A DNA stretch of 5,027 nucleotides from DATFPQ01 sp035264765 (GCA_035264765.1 DATFPQ010000247.1:1-5027); one strand, 5' to 3'. Positions 1 through 5,027 are shown, counted from the stretch's first letter. Made by a program: numbers and translations. Notes: generated by a model from the letters alone, not told the origin.

Positions 1-636
1 GGCCGGGGAGGGCCGGCCGTCGCCGGCCCAGACCGCGAGCAGGAAGAACGCGGGCACTGCGATCGCGGTGAGCTTGAGCCAGTACTGGAACGCCTGCACG
101 AAGGTGATCGACCGCATGCCCCCCGCGGCGACGTTCAGCACCACCACGACCGCCACCAGCGGTGCGCCCACCCATCCCGGCAGCCCGGTGACCGCGCGCA
201 GTGCGAGCCCCGCACCCTGCAGCTGGGGGAGCAGGTAGAGCCAGCCGACGGCGACGACGAGCACGGATGCCGTGAGCCGGACTCGCCGCGACTCGAGCCG
301 CAGCTCGGCGAAGTCCGGGAGCGTGTAGGCGCCAGAGCGCCGCAGCGGTGCGGCGACGAGCACGAGCAGCACCAGGTACCCGGCGGTGTAGCCGACGGGG
401 AACCAGAGCATGTCGGCGCCCGCGATGAGCACAAGGCCGGCGATGCCGAGGAAGCTCGCCGCGGACAGGTACTCGCCGCTGATGGCCGAGGCGTTCCAGC
501 GCGGTGACACGGCGCGGCTGGCGACGTAGAAGTCGCTGGTCGTGCGCGCGAGCCGCAGCCCGAAGGCGCCGACCACGACCGTCGCGGCGCTGACGAGGAG
601 GACCGCGAGGACGGCGGCGAGGGAGGCGTCGCCCAC
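1..636 (-). CDS. Sodium:solute symporter, acetate/monocarboxylate (ActP/MctC-like) type, N-terminal part
   Basis: Cytoplasmic-membrane secondary transporter of the SSS family, which couples uptake of a solute to a cation gradient. The gene runs off the left edge, so only the first 212 of an expected 500-550 residues are present. Visible features are a first hydrophobic helix at about residues 5-29, then TSDFYVASRAVSP (33-45) and the family hallmark NASAISGEYLSAASFLGIAG (48-67), and GAYTLPDFAELRLESR (102-117). Near the right end is GGMRSITFVQAFQYWLKLTA (172-191). These blocks resemble acetate/pyruvate/propionate permeases (ActP, MctC) more than proline or sugar members. The substrate is inferred, because most substrate and Na2-site residues lie outside the window. 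The start is GTG at 636-634, immediately after the TGA of the DUF485-like gene (TGAGTG), which implies translational coupling. No strong Shine-Dalgarno is seen. An R/S/P-rich frame at 135-764 is its shadow. Confidence 0.93.
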   Translation of the reverse strand, partial: MGDASLAAVLAVLLVSAATVVVGAFGLRLARTTSDFYVASRAVSPRWNASAISGEYLSAASFLGIAGLVLIAGADMLWFPVGYTAGYLVLLVLVAAPLRRSGAYTLPDFAELRLESRRVRLTASVLVVAVGWLYLLPQLQGAGLALRAVTGLPGWVGAPLVAVVVVLNVAAGGMRSITFVQAFQYWLKLTAIAVPAFFLLAVWAGDGRPSPA

Positions 637-1011
637 TCAGGGCCGTCCCACCGCGTCGGTGAACTCGGCCTCGAGCCGCTCGCAGTGCCGGACGTGGTAC
701 CGGGCGGCAAGCCAGAGCAGCGGGTAGGACAGAACGCCCAACAGCAGCCAGGGCAGCGGCGCACCGAGCACGTGCGCCCGGGCGACGGACGGCGCCAGCG
801 AGAACAGTAGCGGCAGGCCGCCCAGCAGCACCGCGGTCGCCGTCAGCACGCTCAGGGCCAGCCGCAGCTGGCTGCGCAGCAGCGAGCGCATGTAGACCTC
901 GCCGAGGCCGGTCTGCTCGTCGATCTCGCGGACGGCAGGTCGCGCGGGCACCCGGCGGCTGGCGGCCATCCGCGGGCTCGTCACGCGGACCCGACGCGGC
1001 ACCTCGCTCAT
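637..1011 (-). CDS. DUF485-like small membrane protein, symporter partner
   Basis: A 124-residue protein with two predicted membrane helices, about residues 48-71 (rich in Leu/Val/Ala, ending GGLPLLFSL) and 83-104 (LGAPLPWLLLGVLSYPLLWL). It has a basic, disordered-looking N-terminus, and the motif EIDEQTGLGEVYMRSLLRSQ (29-48) precedes helix 1. This matches the DUF485-like proteins encoded directly upstream of acetate-type sodium:solute symporters in many bacteria, as yjcH is linked to actP in E. coli. The biochemical role is not established; a subunit or assembly/stability factor for the transporter is the usual inference. Its stop codon abuts the symporter GTG. The ATG at 1011 is used here, but ATG at 969 (residue 15) is possible, and neither has a clear Shine-Dalgarno. 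ATG at 891 (residue 41) is less likely because it would remove the conserved GLGEVY stretch. A 64-base gap separates it from the LytTR regulator upstream. Confidence 0.85.
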   Translation of the reverse strand: MSEVPRRVRVTSPRMAASRRVPARPAVREIDEQTGLGEVYMRSLLRSQLRLALSVLTATAVLLGGLPLLFSLAPSVARAHVLGAPLPWLLLGVLSYPLLWLAARYHVRHCERLEAEFTDAVGRP

Positions 1012-1018
1012 CCGGGTC

Positions 1019-1042
1019 GCCGCGGTTCGGGGTCCCCGCGGC
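1019..1042 (-). other. GC-rich inverted repeat between LytTR regulator and DUF485-like gene
   Basis: The arms GCCGCGG (1019-1025) and CCGCGGC (1036-1042) form a 7-bp perfect stem with a 10-base loop. The structure lies 8-31 bases upstream of the DUF485-like ATG. An overlapping CGGGG-T-CCCCG palindrome (1028-1038) competes with it. There is no T-tract, so it is not a canonical terminator. It could modulate translation of the downstream pair or be a chance product of base composition. Confidence 0.3.
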
Positions 1043-1069
1043 GTCGTGAGCGCAGCGAGCGACGTCGTG
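1042..1069. repeat. Compact repeat element (GAGCGCAGCGAGCGACG type)
   Basis: The gap between the LytTR gene and the DUF485-like gene contains CGTCGTGAGCGCAGCGAGC followed by GACG. Its ends, CGTCG and CGACG, can pair, and CGTCGTG occurs twice (1042-1048 and 1063-1069). Strings such as GAGCGCAGCGAGC recur in intergenic regions of several high-GC actinobacterial genomes; that statement is from general recollection and cannot be tested here. Only one copy is in the window, so its status as a dispersed repeat is inferred. Confidence 0.35.
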
Positions 1070-1075
1070 GGGTGA

Positions 1076-1825
1076 TCATGCGGGCCGCGCGGCCCGGATC
1101 AACCGGTCACGCAGGGCCCGGGTGTGCCGGCGGCTGACGACGAGCTCGACCTCGCCGAGCCGGACGACGCACCGCCCGGCGTCCGCGCGGACCTCGTCCA
1201 CGTGCGGCAGCGCGACGAGGGTGCTGCGGTGGATCCGCGCGAAGCCGACCGGACCCCAGCGCTCCTCCAGGGCCGACAGCGGCACCCGCAGCAGGTGGCT
1301 GCCGTCCCTGGTGTGCAGGCGGGCGTAGTCGCCCTGCGCCTCGACCCAGAGCACCTGCGAGCGGTGCACGAACCGGGTGACGCCGGCCAGCTCCACGGCG
1401 ATCGTCTCGTCGCGGTCCGCGGCGCTCGACTCGCGCTGAGGGTGCAGGGCGTCCACGACGCGGCGCACGGCCTCACCCAGCCGCTCCGCGCGTACCGGCT
1501 TCATCAGGTAGTCGGTGGCGTGCAGGTCGAAGGCGTCGACCGCATGGTCGTCGTACGCCGTGACGAACACGACCTGCGGCGGCTCGGCGAAGCGGGCCAG
1601 CACGCGGGCCAGGTCGAGCCCGTCCATGCCGGGCATCTTGAGGTCGCAGAAGACGACGTCGGTGCCGCCGTCCTCCAGCGCGCGAAGCGCCTCTGGTCCG
1701 CTGGCCGCCGTGCGGACCATGCCGATCCGGCCGTCACGGCCCAGCAGGTACGCCAGCTCGGACAGCGCGGGCGCCTCGTCGTCGACGACGAGGACGGTCA
1801 GCGTGGGCGCCGCTGCCTCTGCCAT
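1076..1825 (-). CDS. LytTR-type response regulator (LytR/AlgR family)
   Basis: A 249-residue cytoplasmic two-component regulator. The receiver domain covers about residues 9-125: acidic pocket D15/D16 in VLVVDDE, phospho-acceptor D61 in VVFCDLKMPGMDG, switch T89 in VVFVTAYDDHAVDAF, and K109-P110 in YLMKPV. A charged linker (about 128-140) leads to a LytTR DNA-binding domain (about 140-245) with FVHRSQVLWVEAQGDYARLH, LLRVPLSALEERW and FARIHRSTLVAL. All key receiver residues are intact. The LytTR fold binds DNA through beta-strands and usually targets direct repeats. The ATG at 1825 is chosen because the fold begins directly after it; the frame stays open upstream to 1984, but those 53 codons lie over the kinase C-terminus and look like shadow sequence. 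The start lies 31 bases after the kinase stop, with no clear Shine-Dalgarno and a small hairpin around the ATG. Downstream come the DUF485-like and symporter genes, its probable targets. Confidence 0.95.
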   Translation of the reverse strand: MAEAAAPTLTVLVVDDEAPALSELAYLLGRDGRIGMVRTAASGPEALRALEDGGTDVVFCDLKMPGMDGLDLARVLARFAEPPQVVFVTAYDDHAVDAFDLHATDYLMKPVRAERLGEAVRRVVDALHPQRESSAADRDETIAVELAGVTRFVHRSQVLWVEAQGDYARLHTRDGSHLLRVPLSALEERWGPVGFARIHRSTLVALPHVDEVRADAGRCVVRLGEVELVVSRRHTRALRDRLIRAARPA

Positions 1826-1835
1826 GGCCGCAGAG
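1817..1835 (-). promoter_or_regulatory. Stem-loop presenting the LytTR-regulator start codon
   Basis: In the minus-strand transcript, CTCTGC (1835-1830) can pair with GCAGAG (1822-1817), giving a 6-bp stem whose 7-base loop GGCCATG holds the start codon at 1825-1823. No Shine-Dalgarno precedes this ATG. A start codon placed this way suggests that translation depends on ribosomes arriving from the kinase gene. The structure is seen directly; the function is inferred. Confidence 0.35.
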
Positions 1836-1839
1836 CGTA

Positions 1840-1855
1840 CGGCGTCCGGACGCCG
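1840..1855. promoter_or_regulatory. 16-bp perfect palindrome between kinase and LytTR regulator
   Basis: CGGCGTCCGGACGCCG is a perfect palindrome in the 31-base gap between the kinase stop (1859-1857) and the LytTR ATG (1825). As DNA it could be a dimer-binding site; as RNA it could fold into a 6-bp stem with a CCGG loop. With the adjacent start-codon hairpin it gives two consecutive stem-loops in a very short spacer. LytTR proteins normally prefer direct repeats, so it is not an obvious site for the adjacent regulator. Confidence 0.35.
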
Positions 1856-1856
1856 G

Positions 1857-3272
1857 TCAGGGCAGCGGCAGGCTGGCCCGGAGCCGGACGCCTGCGCCCG
1901 GGCTTGAGTCCACGGTGAAGGTGCCGCCGGCGTCCTGGACCGTGTCGGAGAGCAGGCGCAGCCCAAGGTGGCCGGGCGCCGCATCGCCGGCCATCCCCAC
2001 GCCGTCGTCGATCACCTCCACCGCCACCTGCGCGGGCTCCACGACCAGCCGGACCGTCACCGTGGTGGCTCGCGCGTGCTTCACGACGTTGCGGACCGCC
2101 TCGCGCGCCACCCGGTACAGCAGCACCGAGGCGTCCGCGCCCAGGTCGATGTCGAGCCTGTCGGGCGCGTCGAGGCAGGTCTTCGGCCCGTCCGGGCCCA
2201 CGGTGCGGAGCATCGCGGCGAGGGCCTGCACCAGCTGGCCCTGCTCGAGCTCGGGCGGGTAGATGTCCGTGATGAGAGTGCGCAGGGCGTCGACGTCGCG
2301 GCGCAGGATCCGGATCGCCTTGCGGGTCCCCTCGCGCGCGGGCTCGCAGGCGGTCTGGCTCGGCAGGCCGTCGGCGATGGCGGTGAGCGCGTAGCCGAGA
2401 CCGGCGAGGTCCTGGACCACGCCGTCGTGCAGGTCGCGGGCGATCCGACGGCGTTCGACGTCCGACGCCGCGATCGAGGTGCTGAGCATCCGGTTGCGCT
2501 CGCGCTGCGCGCGTTCCGTCCGCCGCGCGAGCGAGACGGCGAGGGGCAGCAGCAGCAGGAGCAGGAGGAACTGCGAGCCCAGGGTGAGCGGCAACAGCTG
2601 GCGCTGCAGCACCGTGGCGGCCGCGTTGACCTGGTTGTACGGCAGGTACGCCTCGAAGAGCAGCGGCGTGCCGTCCTGGGCACGGAACCCGGCGTAGACC
2701 TCGACCAGCTTGCCCTCGTCCCGCTCGAACTGGTTCTCCTCGCGCTCCAGCTCCGAGATCTCTGCGGCGGCGTTGTCGGTGCCGAACAGCTCCATGTCCT
2801 CCTCGTCCACATCGAACTTGTGGCCGATGAGCGGCTTCTCGTCGCTGTAGAGCACCCGCTGGTCCTGGGTCCACACCTTGATCCGGTGGATCGACCCGTC
2901 GGCCATCCGGTTGCTGGCCGCCTTGTCCAGCGCTTCCCTCGCCGTGCGGTCACCGCTGAGCAGGGCCGGCGTGATGAGGGGCGCGATGACACCATGGGCG
3001 ACCCCGCGGCCGGTGGCCTCCGCTCGCCGCAGGGCCTCGTCCTTGGCGACGTGCGAGCTCCACAGAATGGTGATCGCGGCGACGATCCCTAGCGCGATGA
3101 CGCTGGAGATGACGAACCGGATGAGCGCCGAACGGAGCACGTGCTCGGTCGGCGGCAGCCGGCGGCGGTGTTCGCCGCCGACCGACAGCTCCTCCGGCGG
3201 CGGCTGCATCCCCTGCCGCTGCTGCTCCTCGACCAGGGACGCCCGCTCCTGGCCGGCCCGGACCCCCATCAT
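1857..3272 (-). CDS. HisKA_3 (DesK/NarX-like) sensor histidine kinase
   Basis: A 471-residue membrane sensor kinase. A hydrophilic cytoplasmic N-terminus (1-47) is followed by membrane helix 1 (about 48-71), an extracytoplasmic region (about 72-225) containing IHRIKVWTQDQRVLYSDEKP (128-147), typical of Cache/PAS-like sensors, and a Leu-rich helix 2 (about 227-249, FLLLLLLLPLAV). The dimerisation/phosphoacceptor segment is ERRRIARDLHDGVVQDL with the phosphorylated His at 282. The ATPase domain has an N-box with E391 and N395 (REAVRNVVKHA), a G1 box DDGVGM (422-427) and a G2 box GHLGL (434-438). All catalytic motifs are intact. The sensor has an acidic stretch at about 154-190. The start is the first ATG of ATGATG at 3272, overlapping the regulator stop as ATGA, with GGAG at 3285-3282 nine bases upstream. 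The same frame is open to 4073, but that part lies over the regulator gene and is shadow. Kinases of this class normally pair with NarL-type regulators, as found here. The ligand is unknown. Confidence 0.95.
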   Translation of the reverse strand: MMGVRAGQERASLVEEQQRQGMQPPPEELSVGGEHRRRLPPTEHVLRSALIRFVISSVIALGIVAAITILWSSHVAKDEALRRAEATGRGVAHGVIAPLITPALLSGDRTAREALDKAASNRMADGSIHRIKVWTQDQRVLYSDEKPLIGHKFDVDEEDMELFGTDNAAAEISELEREENQFERDEGKLVEVYAGFRAQDGTPLLFEAYLPYNQVNAAATVLQRQLLPLTLGSQFLLLLLLLPLAVSLARRTERAQRERNRMLSTSIAASDVERRRIARDLHDGVVQDLAGLGYALTAIADGLPSQTACEPAREGTRKAIRILRRDVDALRTLITDIYPPELEQGQLVQALAAMLRTVGPDGPKTCLDAPDRLDIDLGADASVLLYRVAREAVRNVVKHARATTVTVRLVVEPAQVAVEVIDDGVGMAGDAAPGHLGLRLLSDTVQDAGGTFTVDSSPGAGVRLRASLPLP

Positions 3273-4033
3273 CGCTGGTGGCTCCGGAGTCTGGGGTCGG
3301 GCAACAGGCCCGCGCGAGTCGCGTTCACGACGGCCTCCAGCTGTGAGTGCGCGTGCAGCTTGGCGAGCAAGCTCTTCACATGCCCGCGGGAGGTGTGCAG
3401 GGAGATGCCCAGCGTGCGGGCGATGACGCGGGCGTCCATGCCCTGGCCGAGCAGCTCCAGCACCTGCCGCTCGCGAGGCGTCACGTCGATGACGGGGGCG
3501 TCCCGGGGCGGTCCGTCCGGCTGGTCGGAGCCCTCCTCGGTCGAGCTCTGGGTCCGGTTGTTGGGCACGGCGAGGGCGGCGAGCAGCTCGGGGTCCAGCA
3601 GCAGCTGGCCCGGGCGTGCGGCCCGCACGGTGGCCAGAATCTCCTCCAGGGCGCCCGTCTTGGACACGAACGCGCAGGCGCCGGCGGCGGCGGCCCGGGC
3701 GAGGTGCCGGGTGTCGGCGTGTGCCGTGAGGACGACGACCGCCAGGCCCGGGTACTCGTGCACCAGGTGGCGGGTGGCGGCGACGCCGTCCTCCTGGCCG
3801 AGCTGCAGGTCCATGATCACCAGATCGGGCTCGACCTCGCGAACCAGCCGGAACGCCTCCTCGCTGTTCTGGGCGTGCCCCACGCAGGTGAGGTCCTGCT
3901 GGGAGTCCAGGGCGAGCGTGAGAAGCTCGGCGAAGGTCCGGTGGTCGTCGACGACGAGAATCCGGCGGGGGTAAGTACGGGATGCGCGATCGCGCTCCTC
4001 GCGTGCCGGCTGCCGCGGTGGCAGGGTCGTCAT
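3269..4033 (-). CDS. NarL/LuxR-family response regulator
   Basis: A 254-residue cytoplasmic transcription factor. A basic leader (1-23) precedes the receiver domain (about 24-140): D29/D30 in ILVVDDHRTFAELL, phospho-acceptor D75 in LVIMDLQLGQEDG, T103 in VVVLTAHAD and K125 in AFVSKTGALEEIL. A roughly 40-residue linker rich in Pro, Asp and Ser (about 155-182) connects to a LuxR-type helix-turn-helix (about 184-245) with VTPRERQVLELLGQGMDARV, IARTLGISLHTSRGHVKSLL and AKLHAHSQLEAVV. All receiver residues are present, so it should be phosphorylated by the adjoining kinase, with which it overlaps by ATGA. The ATG at 4033 is the only good start: GAGGAG lies 2 bases upstream, and no other ATG or GTG precedes the receiver. 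It is the first gene after a 217-base gap and so probably leads the operon. LuxR-type regulators usually bind short inverted repeats, several of which lie just upstream, so autoregulation is plausible. Confidence 0.96.
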   Translation of the reverse strand: MTTLPPRQPAREERDRASRTYPRRILVVDDHRTFAELLTLALDSQQDLTCVGHAQNSEEAFRLVREVEPDLVIMDLQLGQEDGVAATRHLVHEYPGLAVVVLTAHADTRHLARAAAAGACAFVSKTGALEEILATVRAARPGQLLLDPELLAALAVPNNRTQSSTEEGSDQPDGPPRDAPVIDVTPRERQVLELLGQGMDARVIARTLGISLHTSRGHVKSLLAKLHAHSQLEAVVNATRAGLLPDPRLRSHQR

Positions 4034-4250
4034 GTCTCCTCAATCCACCCGGGGGACGAGGACGGCCGCTCACACTCCGACCCGGGCGCGGCCAGTGTCA
4101 CCCGTTTGGCCGGTCCAGCGCAGCCCCCTAGGAGGAATGTCCGACTTGTCCGGGCAAGAAACTGGCCCGCAGGCGGGCAAAGTGCGCCGTATTGGTGGCG
4201 TCGGTGCACCGCATCGGTGTGTCGGCCCGGCCTCCAGGCGCCGGCCGGGC
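4034..4250 (-). promoter_or_regulatory. Intergenic control region upstream of the two-component genes
   Basis: This 217-base non-coding stretch lies between the BTAD regulator stop and the NarL-type regulator. It has slightly more A/T than the genes around it. It contains a near-perfect palindrome CTTGTCCGGGCAAG (4145-4158, one mismatched pair), an inverted repeat GCCCGC-AG-GCGGGC (4165-4178), a perfect palindrome CGGTGCACCG (4202-4211), and CGGGCAA as a direct repeat at 4151-4157 and 4174-4180 (23 bases between starts). TCGGTG occurs at 4201-4206 and 4214-4219. I could not identify a convincing -35/-10 pair on the minus strand. Its position makes it the likely promoter and operator region for the downstream genes. 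Confidence 0.5.
4036..4041 (-). promoter_or_regulatory. Ribosome binding site of the NarL-type regulator
   Basis: The minus strand reads GAGGAG-AC-ATG. This is the clearest Shine-Dalgarno in the window and supports the ATG at 4033, although the 2-base spacing is shorter than the usual 5-9. Confidence 0.6.
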
Positions 4251-4266
4251 TCACCCGGCCGGTGCC
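4237..4266 (-). terminator. Strong hairpin over the BTAD regulator stop codon, possible terminator
   Basis: GGCCGGG (4243-4249) pairs perfectly with CCCGGCC (4254-4260). The stem extends outward by two more pairs, one mismatch and three further pairs, giving about 13 positions with a 4-base loop that contains most of the TGA stop (4253-4251). No T-tract follows on the minus strand, so intrinsic termination is uncertain, although U-less hairpins are common at gene ends in high-GC actinobacteria. The arm 4243-4250 can alternatively pair with GCCCGGCC at 4225-4232. Confidence 0.4.
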
Positions 4267-5027
4267 AAACCCGCGATCGTGTCGGCCGCGGCGCGCCAGG
4301 ACTTCTGCCGTGCGGCCTCCATGGCCTGGACCCTCCGGGCCTGGACGGCGCGCGCGATCCGGGCCGCCAGCGCGTTGGTGTCCAGGACGGTCCGTGGGTC
4401 GATCAGCGGCGGCGCGTCGTCGGCGGTGCAGCCACCTTCCGCCAGCAGGACGTCGACGAGCTGGCCGAGCAGATGGTCGACGAGATCGCCGTCCGGGGGC
4501 GCCAGGAGTCGCCGGTGCAGCTGCTGGGTCACCGGCGCAGGCGTGACGCCGAGCTCGGTCTGCAGCCGGTCCCGGCACTGGTCGTACGCCGCCAGGGCCG
4601 CACGGCGGTCCCCGTCCGCCCAGGCCGCCTGCATGCGCAGCCGCCAGCCGCGCTCGTCCAGCGGGTCCACGGTCGTGGCCCGCAGGCCGTGCGCGCTGGC
4701 GGCACGGGGCAGGCCGCAGGCGAGGGCGTGCTCGCCGGCCTGCACGCTGGCCTGCACCACCAGCTGCTGGTGCACCTCGCGCGCCTCGATCGCCCAGGAG
4801 GCGTAGGGCTCGTCCTCCAGCGCCATCCCGCCGGCCGTGTCGAGGGCCCGCTCAAGCACGGCCAGCGACTCGGTCGCGGGCAGGCAGGCGCCCCGGCGTA
4901 CCGCCTCCGCGAAGGCGGTGAGGTCCACGCTGACCCGCTCGTCGTCCAGCCGGTACCCGCCGGACGTGGTGACCACGACGGACTGGCGGGCCGGGACGTC
5001 GGGCGCCAGCGCTCGGCGCAGCTGGGA
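4251..5027 (-). CDS. BTAD-domain (SARP/AfsR-type) transcriptional regulator, C-terminal part
   Basis: The gene enters from the right edge; the last 258 residues are present and the frame is open to base 5027. The first visible residues, SQLRRALAP, are the end of the N-terminal winged-helix DNA-binding domain. SVVVTTSGGYRLDDERVSVD and a TPR-like helical region follow, characteristic of the bacterial transcriptional activation domain: RALDTAGGMALEDEPYASWA, VDPLDERGWRLRMQAAWADG, and AYDQCRDRLQTELGVTPAPV leading into TQQLHRRLL. The last 82 residues or so (encoded by about 4254-4502) follow the BTAD domain and match nothing I recognise; they are helical-looking and end AADTIAGLAPAG. There is no room for the NB-ARC ATPase of AfsR-type giants, so this is a short SARP-like regulator. 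GTG at 4976 is an internal codon, not the start. Its targets are unknown; it is on the same strand as the two-component genes but separated by 217 bases and a hairpin. Confidence 0.9.
   Translation of the reverse strand, partial: SQLRRALAPDVPARQSVVVTTSGGYRLDDERVSVDLTAFAEAVRRGACLPATESLAVLERALDTAGGMALEDEPYASWAIEAREVHQQLVVQASVQAGEHALACGLPRAASAHGLRATTVDPLDERGWRLRMQAAWADGDRRAALAAYDQCRDRLQTELGVTPAPVTQQLHRRLLAPPDGDLVDHLLGQLVDVLLAEGGCTADDAPPLIDPRTVLDTNALAARIARAVQARRVQAMEAARQKSWRAAADTIAGLAPAG

Noticed and set aside
135..764. Minus-strand open frame rich in Arg, Ser and Pro.
   Set aside because: It overlaps the symporter and DUF485-like frames, which carry clear family motifs; it has no recognisable motif.
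1124..1918. Long plus-strand open frame opposite the LytTR regulator; similar frames at 1968-3092 and 3347-4546.
   Set aside because: Long antisense frames are expected where TTA, CTA and TCA codons are rare. The translations are compositionally biased and have no domain signature, while the minus-strand genes are certain.
1826..1984. Extension of the LytTR regulator to an ATG at 1984 (53 more residues).
   Set aside because: The added residues lie entirely on the kinase C-terminus and spacer in another frame, have shadow-like composition (R, P, S, A), and the receiver fold starts right after the ATG at 1825.
2544..2570. Microsatellite-like run of GCA/GAG triplets.
   Set aside because: It encodes the Leu-rich second membrane helix of the kinase through CTG/CTC codons; no evidence of an independent repeat element.
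3160..3180. 8-bp perfect GC stem (CGGCGGCG / CGCCGCCG) with a 5-base loop.
   Set aside because: It lies inside the kinase coding region, encodes part of the basic N-terminal segment, and is explained by codon composition.
3273..4073. Extension of the kinase frame to 4073, giving a 738-residue protein.
   Set aside because: The extra 267 residues are R/P/G-rich shadow over the NarL-type regulator, whose own frame has a complete receiver and helix-turn-helix. ATGA coupling and GGAG support the start at 3272.
4137..5027. Plus-strand frame beginning at an ATG preceded by AGGAGG (4130-4135), with no stop that I found before the window edge.
   Set aside because: The AGGAGG ends only one base before the ATG, too close to work well, and from about 4251 the frame is the codon-aligned antisense of the BTAD gene. 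The near-ideal AGGAGG is probably chance.
1..5027. Search for tRNA or rRNA genes, CRISPR arrays, insertion-sequence ends and transposase or phage genes.
   Set aside because: None seen; coding sequence occupies nearly the whole window, and the only sizeable gap (4034-4250) holds only short repeats.

Overview
The window comes from a very high-GC bacterium. Codon third positions are nearly all G or C, there are long spurious antisense frames, and the SARP-type (BTAD) regulator, DesK-like kinase and symporter-linked small membrane protein are all typical of Actinomycetota. A Geodermatophilaceae-like source is a guess from gene content only. All six genes I support lie on the minus strand, so transcription runs from high to low coordinates. 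The first and last are cut by the window edges.

Layout in transcription order: (1) 5027-4251, C-terminal 258 residues of a BTAD/SARP-family regulator; (2) 4250-4034, a 217-base intergenic region with a strong hairpin over the BTAD stop codon and several short inverted and direct repeats, the likely control region of what follows; (3) 4033-3269, a NarL/LuxR-type response regulator; (4) 3272-1857, a membrane HisKA_3 (DesK/NarX-like) sensor histidine kinase, overlapping the regulator by 4 bases (ATGA); (5) 1825-1076, a second response regulator with a LytTR DNA-binding domain; (6) 1011-637, a two-helix DUF485-like membrane protein; (7) 636-1, the first 212 residues of a sodium:solute symporter of the acetate/monocarboxylate (ActP/MctC-like) type, starting directly after the preceding stop codon.

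The likely theme is control of uptake of a small carboxylate or similar solute. A sensor with an extracytoplasmic domain phosphorylates its NarL-type partner and perhaps also the LytTR regulator, and these control the DUF485/symporter pair. Known parallels are BtsSR and YpdAB (LytTR regulators controlling transporters) and CrbSR (NarL-type regulator of acetate use in Vibrio). The unusual point is one kinase between two response regulators of different output classes. The BTAD gene may be a separate unit. I found no RNA genes, mobile elements or CRISPR arrays.
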